64,000 nt of DNA from Oscheius sp. JU75 (GCA_037178855.1 JASJZC010000001.1:5332001-5396000); one strand, 5' to 3'. Positions 26,049 through 38,543 are shown, counted from the first letter of the stretch. Notes: a model not told the origin generated them from the letters alone. Numbers and translations are program-made.

Positions 26049-27286
26049 TGAGTACTGTTCGCATATCATGTTTCATAAATTTGGTTGTTTTAATTCTCTG
26101 TCAAGTTTATTTTAAAAAAGGCGAAATGGTAGAAAGAAACAGCTGATAACTCGTCTGCGTGTAGTTTACGTGCGTAAAGATCGCCATTCCGCACACTTAT
26201 AAACATGTCGATGTTATCCATTCCCCTCTTTCCTCGTGGTTCCAAATCAAAATCCATAGTTGCAGAGAAGGAATGTACTGCCTACAATGGCTGATTCCAG
26301 TTCTTTTGATCCCGAAAAACTTCATCCATCCAATTTTCCTACTCGAACAGGCTCTCTTCATGTGGTTCTACATCGTAGGATTCTTCTTGGAACGAAGGTC
26401 AGATTACTCAAAAGTTTCCTTTTCAAACAAATTGACAGACCATGCACAGTTTGCACGAGTATCTTCATTCTAGCCGTCGGGCTGATCTGTTACGCGGATC
26501 CTGACAAGTATTTGCTCTCTCATTCGGGTATTTTAACTTCTTCAGATGCATTTTTTGGCCTACCTGTCAGAAAACGCAAAACGGAGAGTGGTGTTGTGAG
26601 TTTTTTCTTCGAACATTTTGACGCTATTCATGGTTTCAGCCTACGCCTACAAAGAAGTGGTCGAGGGGCAGACCTAAATCAACTTTTTTTTTGTAGATCC
26701 CGGTTTTATGCTCAGAATGCGTCCGCATATCCCCCTGTTGTCAAATGTACTTGTCACGTCACTTCCAATATGGGTATTATCTAATTGAGAGACATAGAGC
26801 TTTATGAGTCCTGTCAGATATTGTTGTCATTTTATTGGTCGATTGAAGATTGGCAGAGAGCGATGAATGTACTGAAAGTGATGGATCCGACAGACACAGC
26901 GAGGCGAGCAATGGCTACAACGTTTTTCCTGATTAGTAGCCAAATGGAGTGTCAGATCATGAAACGTTTTATTCAAGCCATTGAACTGCGTGGTCGGTAT
27001 CCCTGGCTCTGGGTTCGTGTAACCTGAAATGGGTTTCATCAAATGTGTTTGATCGAAATCTAGAGCACGCCAACAAATTTTGAGCGTTTTCAAACTTTCA
27101 AAGAAAAGGGAGAGAAAATGTTTTCGTGATTTATCGAAAGTTTCTGGCGACATTGCGTAAACTATGGGCCTTCACAGTCTTACTCCCAAGCTACACGAAC
27201 ATTGGTGAAAGCAGCTGAGAAAAACGCTGGAAACAATGAATAGATAATTTGAAATCCTTCAAAAAGCACTTTCACTTAAAGCACTT
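26049..27286. other. intergenic region with a partial duplicate
   Basis: About 32 bases at 26607-26638 repeat the sequence around the start codon of the preceding gene (25253-25284). No complete gene model could be built, although a short frame at 26639-26683 encodes an AT-hook-like KKWSRGRPK. Confidence 0.45.
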
Positions 27287-28128
27287 TCACTCTACCGGAA
27301 CACCATCAGAAGGCCGTGTAACTTCAAGTCGAGGGATCGGTGCTGAATGAAGACGAGGTCTTGGAAGAACTGTCTCTGCCGAATCTCCGAGTAGGGGAAC
27401 GGCGGCTACTGCTGTCAGCTAAAGACTTTTGCTAATCATTTCACTGTTTTAGAGTACCTTCTTCAGGTCGTCCATCTGAACGACGCTGCTCTTTTTCCTC
27501 GGCTTCGTCTGGTTGTCCTGCAGGTTTGTGTAGTGCTGGAAATGGTTCAATGAACTCGATTATCGGGAAGAACTTTACAAACCTTGATCATGTGTTTAAC
27601 CTCAGTTCTACCCACGTACTCGCTCCAATCCAGAGCACAGAATCCACGCGAGAAGTCCCTTTTGCTCGCATCCGCACCTTGTAACGAGACTAGTGACATG
27701 GGGATTAGAACAAACCTGCTCGGAGGAGCGAACGAGCACAATGGATCCGACCCTGAATGATGTTCCTTTTTCTTTTAGTTTCTGACAAACCTGTATAGCC
27801 GACTTCATCAGGGCTGTCTGCCCAAGATTGTTCGTCTGGTCGACATTCAAAGTCGGGAACTGTTCCAATAGCATCTCGACAATGATGCTATAGCCAGCCT
27901 AATCGTCCAAATTATCAAAAAACTAAGTTGAGACTACTTCTGCCGCTAAAATCAGCGGAGTATTTCCCTCGGAGTCCTGTATATTCGGATCGACACCTCG
28001 CAAAGCTTCCTCCTGTACCCCTTCCACATCTCCTAGAGAGGCATAGTCCAGAAGATTCGGCGGTCGTTGGATCTGCACCATTTTGACACCAAAAAAGAGA
28101 ATCCTACCTGAAGGGAGGCGATATCCAT
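27287..28128 (-). CDS. ankyrin-repeat protein, ANKRD33-like
   Basis: Exons separated by 30-55-bp introns encode an ankyrin array: NLLDYASLGDVEGVQEEALR, DPNIQDSEGNTPLILAAEAG, VDQTNNLGQTALMKSAIQGR, then HCARSLLRAGADASKRDFSR with GFCALDWSEYVGRTEV. The last segment, a repeat in which RD..RGF.AL.W..Y.GR replaces the usual consensus, resembles vertebrate ANKRD33/ANKRD33B, so a related nuclear or adaptor role is possible. The C-terminus is basic (KPRKKSS) and proline-rich. Start taken at MDIASLQ; a basic stretch upstream (RKRGKAVAKRPG) is open and may extend the protein. It lies 224 bp after the DPP8/9-like stop on the same strand. Confidence 0.75.
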
Positions 28129-28352
28129 GCCTGGTCGCTTGGCGACTGCTTTGCCTCGCTTCCTGCCCCCTCTAATCTGCTACTTAGAGCAGCGAAACCT
28201 TTTGAGTGAGCTCATTGATTCGAGGATAATTTGTACATGTGAAAAACTTATTCGTTGTACGATCACATGCATCTTTGCATCACATGTGTGGAACACCGGT
28301 ACGGGAGCAATAAACGGGGATGAATCACAGGGTTTGAGCTGGGGAAGAGCGG

Positions 28353-31300
28353 CTATTCTGTATGGCGAAGACACATCTGGATGAAGTTCAACATCGTAGC
28401 ATCGAGATGATTGGCTCCTTCCGAGCTCCGGATGCCATGTCGTTCGTTGGGAAATAGCTGAAAATGGCTTGATTAATAAAAGTGATATGTTCAAAAATAA
28501 GATGTAAACTACAGTAACCCATTTGTTTTCGCGGTGGACCCGTTTAGCACACAAACATTGAATACTCAGCAGAGTAGGGATTTAAGGACTGCCCCTCTTT
28601 GGTGTCTGGTTATGAAAAGAAATGGATATGGTGGTTTTCTTGCCGGAAACCATACCTGTAGTTGGTATGGTTTACCCTCCTTGAGCAAGCTCTCGATCAA
28701 AGTTTCGGTATGACGAAGATGGACGTTCTCGTCCATGGCACCGTGCACAATCATCAATCGTCCGGGTTCGTCTGGGAGCTTGTTGGTCCAGTTGGTGACG
28801 GAAGAAGTCTCGTAGCAGTCGCCGGGAGGATAGCCCAGATAACGCTCCGTGTATGCTGTGTCGTAGAGACGCCAATACACGACAGCACCGCCGGCTATAG
28901 CTCCACGGTAAACCTAGGTTTTTGATAGGAAACTTTAAAGAAGGACCTGAATACCTCCGGATGCTGGGCAAGCATCTGTAGCGCCATAAATCCGCCATAC
29001 GACCAGCCATGAACAACGACTCGTTCGAGATCTAATCGGCCATCCATCAGTCGCGACAGCTCTTGTAATCCTTCTACCTGATCTTCGACTTCTGGTCCGC
29101 CCTAAATATCATTTTCACAGCAAAATTATCTGATATTGTTAAAAACCTTGTACGACGAACAATGCTAGCTTTTTTTTCTTTTCAAAACAGATCCTTCAAA
29201 AAATTTGTCACATTCGAGAACGAACCCGAATCGCGTGGTTTGAAGTGGAACTCTTAGCAAAATACCAACTGTTTATGCTAAAATTTCAAAGCGCTGTACC
29301 TTGTTTCGGGGACCCAGACACTTTAAATATGATAGCATATCTATATATCTCTTCAAACTCAAGGCACTTTGCAAAAATAGAGAGAAAGACTGACCAGATT
29401 CCCCTGAATAGCGGCCTCGAAGAAGATTCCACGATTTGCCGATCCGCGTCCATCAACAACAACTACTGCGTAGCCGGCCTTGGTGTATTTCTGATAAGAG
29501 GCCCAGCTGGAAAAGCAATAAATATAGCAAAGCATGAACAGTTAGTTAACCACGAAAAGTCGTTTTTGACGAGTTGAATACCTGGACCAGCGTAGACGTA
29601 ATGAATCACTGGATATTTCTTGGAAGGATCGTTACCTGGAGGCATCAATACCATGCCAACATGTTCGAGGCGGCTATTTCTAAACATCAGTCCGTTAGGG
29701 AAGAAAAAAAACTGCCGATACCTGGAAATGTACTTGAAATACCTCGGCAACTCTGTCGGAATTTTCTGTTTAACTTCCTGGACCAGACTGTACGGGGAAA
29801 TCTGAACCGAGACATTATAAGGCGCCAGTAAGAAGTACTGACAATCCCAGTAAACTCGGCATAATCCGGCCCGTTGTGGAAACTATAGAATTGGCAAGCG
29901 GGAGGTTGATCTAAATGGCATTTATGTAAGAAAAGACTGAATGTTACGTACTGAAAGAGGTGATAAAGCAGGCAAACCCGAAGCCTGGAATGAGACTTAG
30001 ACGGTGGAAGGAGCGTTCGCTCCTGATTGAACAATGGGACGGAGTTAGCTGCTTGTAACTGGAATTTAGGGCCTCGTAACTCGAGACACATCTGGAAAAC
30101 AGCATATCCAATTGAAACGGTATGAGACCCACATTGCCCATTCTGTACAGTGATTCGGAGCCGCAATGTAGTAAACCAACTTGGTCTCCAGATCGACCAC
30201 GGCCTGGCTCGACTTGCAAATGGAGAAATGACTTGGCGTCACCTCCCTGCAAAACTGCCCTTGTCCGGCTTCGCTATAAATTCAGCAATTAGGAAAAAGG
30301 CTGGAAATGGTAGCTTACTTGAAGTCCGTTCCAACTACGAACAGCTGACAATGATCGACTCGTTCGTGTGCATAGATAAATCGAATATTCGCGTCCTCGT
30401 CCTCATTGTCTAAGGGTATGATCGTGTTAACTGTCTGAAACACGAAAAATTTAGTTTGTTTGGCAATAAATCACAATAATAGCTAGTCGTGCGATGGATG
30501 TGAGGAAAGCAGACAAAGCAGAGGTCGACTATGTCTCTGGCAACCCTGATTTTTCAGAAAAGGGCTGCTTCGACGCAGGGAAAAAATCAAAAGAGAGAAA
30601 AGATGATGCGACTAGTCTTCCAGAAACGACAACTAAAGCCACCAGAAATGCTCATGAGAATGAAACCGACATCTACGTACGAACTGTGGTAGTGGAACTA
30701 GATGCGAATGAGAGTCGACCGGAAGAGCAAGGCTGTTCACCCAGTATTCTCCTTCTTTCAACCAGCACTTTGTGAACAGTCAAAAGGGCGCACAGCAAAT
30801 TAAACCATCGTTCAGACTCACGTTGAACCAATGCATGGTGTCATCATCGAAGATGGCAGTCGGCTGAGCGAACCGGCACGGGCCTGTGGGCAGCAGACCG
30901 AACTCGGTTTCCGGGATGAGTATCAACGCGACCCGCTGCTGCCTTCGGTCGAAAACCTGGACCCAGACTCTGAAACGCGAGATTTTTTATGTGGACTGAC
31001 AGCACGAATACGTCCTCCCGTCGTTTAAAAAACCGGCTCTTCCGATGTACTCGATCCAGGGGAAGTAGTGCTGAAGAGACGAACGCATTCCGACATCCAT
31101 TACCTGAAAAACATGATGGTAATACTTAAATAGGCAACTCGATTTTACGCAAAACTACGAATTAATTTTCCTATTAGTTTTTCGTCGTTTTCTACCATCT
31201 TCCTCGATTTTTTCTTTTAAAGATTTTCTGACTTTTTATAATGTTATTCGACTGCTCTCAAAGTGCCGCACCTTGGAATCAACAGAAAACTATTGATGCA

Positions 31301-32772
31301 GATACTACCTGTAAAAAGGAAAATGTCAATAAAAGTTTCTAGTTTCTCTTTTGGCTAAAACACGCTCTGGATGCCGGTAAGGAAAGATCCCAACTTGCTT
31401 GAAGTTGTCGACCTCACGAAAACTGAGCAGGCTTGTCTCGCCTACTGTCAGGAACTCGGTTTGCTTGCTACTGCTCCGGTCATCGGGTTCGCCCGTCAGA
31501 ATCCTCTGGTTCACCGTCAGTAATGTAAAAAAAAATCGAAGGAAAAGCAGAGAACGACGAAAAATAAGAAATTCACCTATTTTAAGTTGTGAGATGATCA
31601 CAATGTAAGGAGTTGATGGATTTACAAGAACCCTAACCCCAAAAGAGCGAACGCCTAAACTTGTAGACCTAGAAACAGACAAACCTTGTCATTGTCTTCG
31701 ATTACAATCATACGGAGAGAACAGGTGGAGTTTTTGGTTCCAGCCACAGGATATTTCATCGGAGAAGTTTCCTCTTTTCCGGGACAAGCGAAGCTCAAGG
31801 TCTTGACTTCCGAATCGTCTACTTTTTCGTAAAGAATTCTGCACAGATTCAGAGGTAATATAGCGATAAAATATTACCTTTTTCCTTTCGGACTCCACCA
31901 GGAGGCTTCGAAACGGTCCAGCTCCTCCTGCTCGATGAAGGAGGCTGTCCCATTAGTGACGTGTGGTTCCTTGGGCGTACTGTACAGAATTCCCTTGTCA
32001 CTTTCGACGTACAGCTGAACGACGTTGGCATGAGACTGATGAAAGTACCTTTCTATCGACGACATAGGAGAAATAATTCGAGTGTTCCGGGCATAACCGT
32101 GGCTCGGTGATAAAGTTGTCAGAATTGAGGCCGTTGATTACACTGGCTGTCGTTGTGAAGCCACCTTTATCGTTCGGCACCAGCCTAAGTAATATTTTGA
32201 ACAAAAAAGAAGCCAACGGACCGATATAGCCTAGTACCCGTGATCAGAAGAACACTCCCGTTTTTGATATCCGCATAGTAGTCGGTCACACCCGTGACTT
32301 GAGAAAGACGCTGCCGTTCCAGCATCAAGGTGAATTCTTGGTTCGGAGTTGAGGATCTAAAAAGGGGATCATTATTGTGAACTATCGAAATGACAAACTT
32401 GTAATTTTCGATGTCAAAGGCTGAGTGAAGGACGACATTTCCCAGAGCGTTACCGTTGATTGGCTGCAAATGCGCTGACAGAACTGTCTGATTCGGCTGC
32501 GGATAGAGCGATCCGAGAGCTAGACTGAACAGAAACTGATGAAGGAACATGTAAAATGGCTTACAGGCGGTATCCATGAGGAGTATTGACGAGATTCACT
32601 CGACTGAACGGAGGGGCGATCCCGCTTCTCATCTAAATCAGGCAAATAAGAACAGGATGGGGGAAAGAACAACCTCAGTTCGGTGTGATTTACAATTCCG
32701 AAGCAGTTGATCCCAGCGGAAATTCGGAGTCGGTGCTGCGTCTTTCATTGCTTCCACGCAGTTTTCAGTCAT
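28353..32772 (-). CDS. dipeptidyl peptidase 8/9-like serine protease
   Basis: A prolyl dipeptidase of the S9B family, cytosolic in the DPP8/9 branch (C. elegans dpf-3), cutting after N-terminal Xaa-Pro. The catalytic triad is readable: Ser in VVHGWSYGGFMAL (near 29000), Asp in VHGAMDENVHL (near 28740) and His in PNERHGIRSS (near 28430). The propeller-region words WWSPKGKRITYEKVDDSEV and the segments AYTERYLGYP and KLPDEPGRLMIVHGAMDENV match DPP8/9 better than DPP4. No transmembrane anchor is seen at the N-terminus, as expected for DPP8/9. Start taken at MTENCVEAM (32772); an in-frame ATG at 32826 lies only 26 bases after the upstream stop, within reach of its poly(A) signal, so is less likely. 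Many short introns. Confidence 0.88.
28509..28530 (+). repeat. solo end related to the MITE at 58128
   Basis: CTACAGTAACCCATTTG and the next bases match the inner side of the 58240-58255 end with one substitution and one missing T. It lies in an intron of the DPP8/9-like gene. Confidence 0.5.
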
Positions 32773-32843
32773 TGAAAGGGTATAAGCAAAATATAACAAA
32801 GCATTGAACTTAGCAATAGTGGTCATAAAAGAAGAATAATGAT

Positions 32844-32849
32844 TTTATT
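32844..32849 (-). terminator. polyadenylation signal of CCDC174-like gene
   Basis: AATAAA on the minus strand four bases after the CCDC174-like stop, lying between it and the downstream DPP8/9-like gene. Confidence 0.55.
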
Positions 32850-32852
32850 GAA

Positions 32853-34000
32853 CTAGTTATAGTAGGAATCTGGAGGTCTGAAGTCGTCATCGCGTTCTTC
32901 TCGCTGCTTCTCGATCCAAGTTGTGAAACGGCTCTTTCCTCTGTCCCATTCGCGATCCGACTGAATTCGTTTTTGCGTCTGAAGACCATATTTGAGGACC
33001 GCGAAAGAAAAACATACTTCTTCTACAAATGAAACCGCTTGCGGTCCAGACGGACGGTCTTCGGGAAGCGGTATTTGATCGACTGGGAGTTCTGGCTCTG
33101 GGGGAGGAGGCGAAGGTGCTTTGAGCTCTGAAAACATAACTCATATGCCTACAAAAGGATAAACACCTGGTAGTCCATTGAGTCTTCGTAGTCTGTTAGT
33201 CTTCTCCAATCGTAGCCTATCCCGTTCCTCCATCTCCTTTTTCTGCTTCACTCGCGAAATCTCCGTCTCTTTGCTAAGATTTTTGATCCGATTGATTTCC
33301 TGCTGCCTGGTATCTTCATCTGCTGACAGAATCACATGGGAAGTGCCGTACACTCGCTGCTCTGTAATAGAATACCTCGTGCAGAAAGGATAAAGACAAA
33401 CCTTCGTTCGGAACGTAATGTTCGGGACCGGCCGTCCTAGGCGGGTAAGATGTTGAAGGTTCGTCGCGACTTTTGTGCGTGAAATCCACCATGAATTCGA
33501 CGGGGGTCTCGTCTTTGTGTGTGAAGACAGTCCCAGTTGATAGCTTTTCGTAAAGAAGAGCTTTTTCCTGAAGAAACGGAATCAGAAGAGCTGCGGGGAA
33601 AACGTTACATTTAGTCGTTGCTTCGACTTGTTTAGGGCTTCTTCTTCCTCCCGTCGTATCTTCTGTGCCAAGGCGCTGATTCTGTGTTTTCTATCCGAAG
33701 CTTGCTTCTTCATTTGGGCTCGTTCATCTTTCTTCACAGCCAGTGCACTCTAAATCTCCTCAATAAAGCAAATAGAGGAACAAGACCGACCGATTTACCT
33801 CTCGTCTCGTATTCATTCTGTAAAGACGTCTTCCCGGCATCCGTTTTCTTTTTTAGCAACTCGCTACGTAGATTGTACATTGACGATACTTCTGTGGTGT
33901 TAAGACGTCGTGATTCAGCATTAGTCGGTTGTTCTTCTTCATGTGCGTCGGTGTCACTAGCGACCTTTTTAGATTGCTCTGACGAGGCAAAGGTGGCCAT
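32853..34000 (-). CDS. CCDC174: CCDC174-like coiled-coil nuclear protein
   Basis: The protein is highly charged and mostly coiled coil. Segments in order: MATFASSEQSKKVASD with MYNLRSELLKKKTDAGK, a basic coiled coil, VEFMVDFTHKSRDEPSTSYP, then YGTSHVILSADEDTRQQEIN, and a C-terminal REWDRGKSRFTTWIEKQRE with DDDFRPPDSYYN. The last resembles the REWDRGK and ERxxEFAPPxxY words of vertebrate CCDC174, a factor linked to the exon-junction complex. Introns are short. It shares its 5' region head-to-head (204 bp) with the KH-domain gene and is followed within 80 bp by the DPP8/9-like gene. Family call from memory of a few conserved words. Confidence 0.75.
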
Positions 34001-34204
34001 CTGATAGAAATTTTGTTTACAAAAGGAAATTTTTATGGAAAAAAACAAAAGGATGAAATTCAAACCGTGCGCGTTGTTTACGCGTAGCCATGCGTTGGTT
34101 TTTTCATCCATCCGCGTCGCGGACGTTCGCTTGCGAAAACTGACCCCATTTATTGAACTGCGACCCCTCTATTCAATTCTCTGTTTATGTCATTTTTTAG
34201 TCAG

Positions 34205-35459
34205 ATGGGTGATTACGGAGGACGCGGCGGTCGTGGAAACTTTGGAGGATTCCGTGGACGAGGTGGAGGACCCCCAAGAGGAGGAGGAGGGTATGGCGGT
34301 AGAGGAGGTGGAGGCGGCTTTCAAGGAGGTTACGGCGGAGGCCCATCAGCTGTAAGTTTGTCAAATTTTCGATAACCATCACATTTGAAAACATGCTTGA
34401 TGGGCTTTTTCAGTACGAATCGTACGGAAGCCATCCAGGAGGAGGATACGGTTACGGAGGAGGAGGAGATGGTGCCTATGGTGGACCTGGATGGGGCCCA
34501 CCCGGCGGTCAGCAAGGATACGGGGGATATGGAGGACCGCCAGGCGGATTTCCACCAGGAGGGCCAGCCTACGGCTACGGCGGACCCGAAACGGCCCCTT
34601 CTCCACTCGACGAAGAAATTCAACTTGTCATGAGCGAGATGGGCTCCGAGTTGGCTGCGATGGATCAGGCTGGAGAATGGGCCGAACAGTTCAAAAATGC
34701 CCGTCGCCTATTGATAGCGGGTACGAAGATTTTCATAGCTGTTTTATCTGTTATTTTCCAGAAAAAGATCGTCTAGAGAATAGCATCGACCCCGAATGGC
34801 TGGAAGTTGACATCATCAAGCCGATCAAGGTTACCAAGAAGATTCTGATCCCAGTTTATCGTTATCCAAAGGTAATTTTCAAGCCAAGCAGGTTGACCAT
34901 CATCTTTTCAGTTTAACTTTGTGGGAAAGATCCTCGGACCTAAGGGAGCTACTCTTCAAAATCTATGCAAGACCTACAAATGCCACATTTACGTTCTCGG
35001 TCGTGGATCTACCAAGGATATTCAGAAGGAGCAGGAGCTTTTAATGACCAGCGATCCTCAGTATTCCCATTACGGTGGTCCCCTTCACGTCAAGGTAGAG
35101 ACTGTCGCTCCTTCTCAAGTCGCCTACAAAAGGGTTGCTGGAGTGATTGAGGAGTAAGCGTCCCTCAAATCTATCAAAGTTTGTCTTTTCAGGCTCAGCA
35201 GAATACTCCAGCCCGTTCGAGAGGACACTACCCCGGAATTCTTGAAGGATAAGGAAGAAAACGGCGGAGGGGACGCTGAAAGCGACACGAAGCCAGACGT
35301 AAAACAGGAGAATCGTGGCTCCGGCGGACCCATGAGAGGACGTGGTGGTGGTGGTGGATTCCGCGGCAGAGGAGGATTCTCCGGACGTGGTTCGGCTGGG
35401 TATTTCACGCTCCTGTTCGTTATTTTACTTCTTTTTTCAGACGCCCCCAGCCCTACTGA
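34205..35459 (+). CDS. Sam68/KHDRBS-like STAR-family RNA-binding protein
   Basis: An RNA-binding protein of the KH/STAR type. The N-terminal third is Gly/Arg/Tyr-rich (RGG and GGYGG repeats). The KH core follows: ILIPVYRYPK joined across an intron to FNFVGKILGPKGATLQNLCK, which includes the GxxG loop GPKG, then YVLGRGSTKD. The C-terminus has a second RGG region and ends GSAGRPQPY after a last short exon (35441-35459). Sam68 has the near-identical PKFNFVGKILGP. The start ATG is four bases behind an acceptor (TTTTTTAG). The N-terminal RGG block is expanded compared with mammalian Sam68, and the C-terminal Tyr-rich tail is almost absent. Confidence 0.88.
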
Positions 35460-35747
35460 TCCTGTTCCTTCAGCGAAACGTAAGTTTTTTTGTGCCGCCC
35501 CCCAAAAAGACCCAGTTTTCAAATGACAAAAAATGACGGCAAATACTTTAATGTGGAGACAAACTAATCTCAATATTCAGGGCCTCGTTCAACCATAAAA
35601 CCATGAAAAATTATCCAACATGAAGGTTCCTTTTGCAAGCTAAAGATGCCGCCGCTGTTGCTCTCACGATGAGAGAAATATATATTTATATTCGTAAAAA
35701 TATTAGTTTGATCTCTTCAATTTGATAATGTCCGATTACTGTCTACA

Positions 35748-35753
35748 AATAAA
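35748..35753 (+). terminator. polyadenylation signal of the KH-domain gene
   Basis: AATAAA about 290 bases past the stop codon. Confidence 0.5.
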
Positions 35754-36774
35754 CTCTGGTTACAAACAAAACATTCATTTTCTCTCTCATCAAATATAAG
35801 TAATTACCCGGATATTTACACGACAATCAAATGGCATAGATTGCACGACTTGACACAGTCGCGAACCATAGACTGGGGTGACGTTCTAAAATGGATAAAA
35901 CTCTGGGACTAGAAACTCCGTTACCTGCAAAGACTAGCGTTTTTCTCAATCCAACTTTTGCACGCGACGAGCCGATCGACACACCTCTCCTCTTGTAGTT
36001 TTACAGTTTCTGCTCGTTTGACTAAATAAAGTAAGGGGACGATCTTCTTTACTTACGCAGCGAAGTCTTATATTGACGACTGACTTCGTCGAGCACAACT
36101 TTGACCCCTGCCCAAGTCTCCTTTGCCGTCGGGATTAGTTGACTGCGCTCGAGCACGAATCCGTTCCAGTCTACAAATTCTCAAAAGGTCAATTTTATAG
36201 ACAGAAATGGACTGATTCGCCCTCAATGTGAATGATTTTAGGGGAAAACTGAGGATTTCCCTTGCAAAATGGAGAAAAATCCTACTTTTAAAATTTGTAA
36301 AGGGCGTGTGCGACACAAGTCAACCCTAATCTGGGATAAAACTTGACAATGTTCGTGGCCTTTCTATCAAGTTTTATCTTAGATTAGAGTTGACAAGATA
36401 AGTCAGGACAATTCAAGTTACAAAATTAATACTGACAGGAAGTCGTTCCGCCAGAAGCGTTAGCGACTGAACTTTTCTGATCTTTTGAACTATTTGACTA
36501 AGTCAAGCTAATGCAAGGAGAAATTTTTTTGAGTTTGCAAGTTACTGATTTGATTGCTTTAATTATAAAAAAAAACAGTTATTGTTATTGCTTTTGTTCC
36601 TTGGAGAGATTTTGTGCTCAATAAAACCGCCACCAGTCGGCGAAGCCTATTGGTACATTGTCAATGCGTTTTTTGCAAATTCTAAATTCGAGTTGACTCG
36701 TTTGACAAAGGAATTCCTCAGACTTTGAATACGCTCAATTTTCGAAGAATGCTGCTCGCTTTTTTCCTAAACAT
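35754..36774. other. intergenic region with a hairpin repeat
   Basis: Noncoding, AT-rich, between convergent genes. It holds the inverted repeat 36319-36394. Confidence 0.55.
36319..36394. repeat. 28-bp inverted repeat (hairpin)
   Basis: Arms 36319-36346 and 36367-36394 are complementary at 25 of 28 positions, with a 20-base loop. The arms begin GTCAACCCTAATCTGGG. It could be a small MITE remnant or an RNA hairpin; no target duplication was found. Confidence 0.7.
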
Positions 36775-38543
36775 TCAGTATTCTGTTCTGAATACACGTC
36801 CAGTCCATATCTGTTTAGTATAGGCTGGTTGAGAGATCAAACTTCCAAGAAGTACCTTCATAAGTCGGACGTAGTTCAATAGTGTAAGAATATTTGATTT
36901 TGAGTGTCTCCTTAGCCCAGTCTGTCGATCCGCCGGAAAACGCGTAGATGATTTCGGGACCTGTAACATACAAAAGTTGTGCATAGTTCCCCTTATAAAC
37001 ATACCAGTTCCGTATCTGTATTTTGTGCCATACAGTTTCCCGAGCTCTGCAACTGCAAGAGCAGCTACCCGTCTCTGAATGAATTCTTCTTCTACTTTTA
37101 GAATGGTCTTACCGTCTCATCAATATCCGGAGCATAGGTGAATTTGCGATGTGAGTACGAGTAAATCCAGAGCTGGGAATAGGCGTGGAGAGTTATGTAG
37201 GCTTCAACCCGTCCCTTCAAACTTGTGAGAAAGTCTCTGAACGCTCTGGACAAGCTCGTTGTTGATTGCAAAAGATTTTCTCACTTTGTCTCTGGCTCAC
37301 TGAAAGCTGTCGGCCCGTGATAGATTTCAGAGCAGGGATATTTCGAAGCTCCAACTTCTAAACGAATCGAATTTGTGCGACAAACTCAAACTAACCCGCA
37401 AAACGGAAGGCAAAGTTTCGATTGAGATCTACGCCATTGCAACAGGCGTTACTGATTCCATCAAAGAGACACTGCTTGGCTGATCGAGACTTGCGCCACA
37501 TTCTTGCCTATGAACGTCTCGTCTCATCAATACATTAATTTAATAAACCCTAGGATTGGTCTTATCGCCTCTGGTGAACTCGTAGCCGTCAGGATTTAAT
37601 AGCGGGAAAATATAAACGACGAGGTTCTTCCAGTAGTCAGCGATTTGAGGATCGTCACGATCGTTTATCATCTAAAAATATGTTCAATTTCAAATCTATG
37701 AACCCACCAAGTTAATAAAGTACGTTCCAGTGTGAATGGCAGCCCATTCTCGTGCATGGATGCCGGCATCAATGACGACTACCTTCTTCCGACCATCATC
37801 CTCTCCAAACCGAAGTCCGGCTATCCGACGACCCTCGACCGTCTTCCCGATTTCGACGAGTGAGACTCCTGGCACACGCTCGGCCATTCTTTCCATCCAG
37901 GTGATGAGTGTTTGGTAGGAATAATATTCGCCCATTCTGTAAACTGTTGGGATCACCTGATGAGCTCCACCAACAGTCATAGTTTAGCCTCTTTTTTACA
38001 CGATGTCGTGATCTAAGGAGCGAAACATCTTATCAACTCACTTTAACTTGCTAGTACCGGTACTGTCGTCGTGAAGACGGTCAAACATCAAGTGCGTCTT
38101 TTTCGTGTCGATGAAAGATTCCTTCTCTACCAAAAGCCTTAAAGTTCTCCTATTCTTCCCTCCTTTTCCAACACACACTTTTTCAAATCCTTGATGGCCA
38201 CGTGATAGATGTAGTCGTCTTCCTCCAGAAACCGTTCGAAACTCTCTGTATGTTTTGGACCGACCATTATGTCAATGGTGCTGTTGAGGGTGGAAGGAGC
38301 ATGCCAGAAGTCTGCTTCCTAAACAAAATCCCATTCTGTTTCAAGAATCTCTCTCACTTCCGATGTGGCCGTCTCGAACATTTGGATCATCTTCAACAGT
38401 TGCCGATTCGTTGATGGGACGACCCGATAGACCTTGAACGGTCTGCAAAGCCTTGTTTCAAAATATAGATGTCAGTCGACCTACCCTTCTCTGGCTGCGG
38501 CCAGAGCCAACAGGCCGCTGCACAGAAGAATAGCTACCCGCAT
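36775..38543 (-). CDS. secreted zinc carboxypeptidase, M14A family
   Basis: A digestive-type metallocarboxypeptidase made as a zymogen. Order: signal peptide MRVAILLCSGLLALAAA, a propeptide (HAPSTLNSTIDIMVGPKHTE) and catalytic domain. The zinc ligands are His and Glu in GIHAREW (near 37755) and His in ITLHAYSQLW (near 37170); substrate-binding Asn-Arg is in NGVDLNRNF; the catalytic Glu is in YSYTIELRP (near 36850). At the position that sets specificity (Ile in CPA, Asp in CPB) the sequence is SGGSTDW, a Thr, so A or B type is not predicted. After the catalytic Glu only a short tail follows, ending TGRVFRTEY, or with read-through DLSTSLY. The family usually has about 35 more residues there, so the C-terminus is truncated or mis-modelled. 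Confidence 0.88.

Noticed and set aside
26260-26784. 174-codon plus-strand frame
   Set aside because: No recognisable domain and interrupted by likely splice signals; only the AT-hook-like piece, in another frame, was kept as a finding.
30831-31028. Plus-strand frame opposite the DPP8/9-like gene
   Set aside because: Antisense to a peptidase exon with clear homology.
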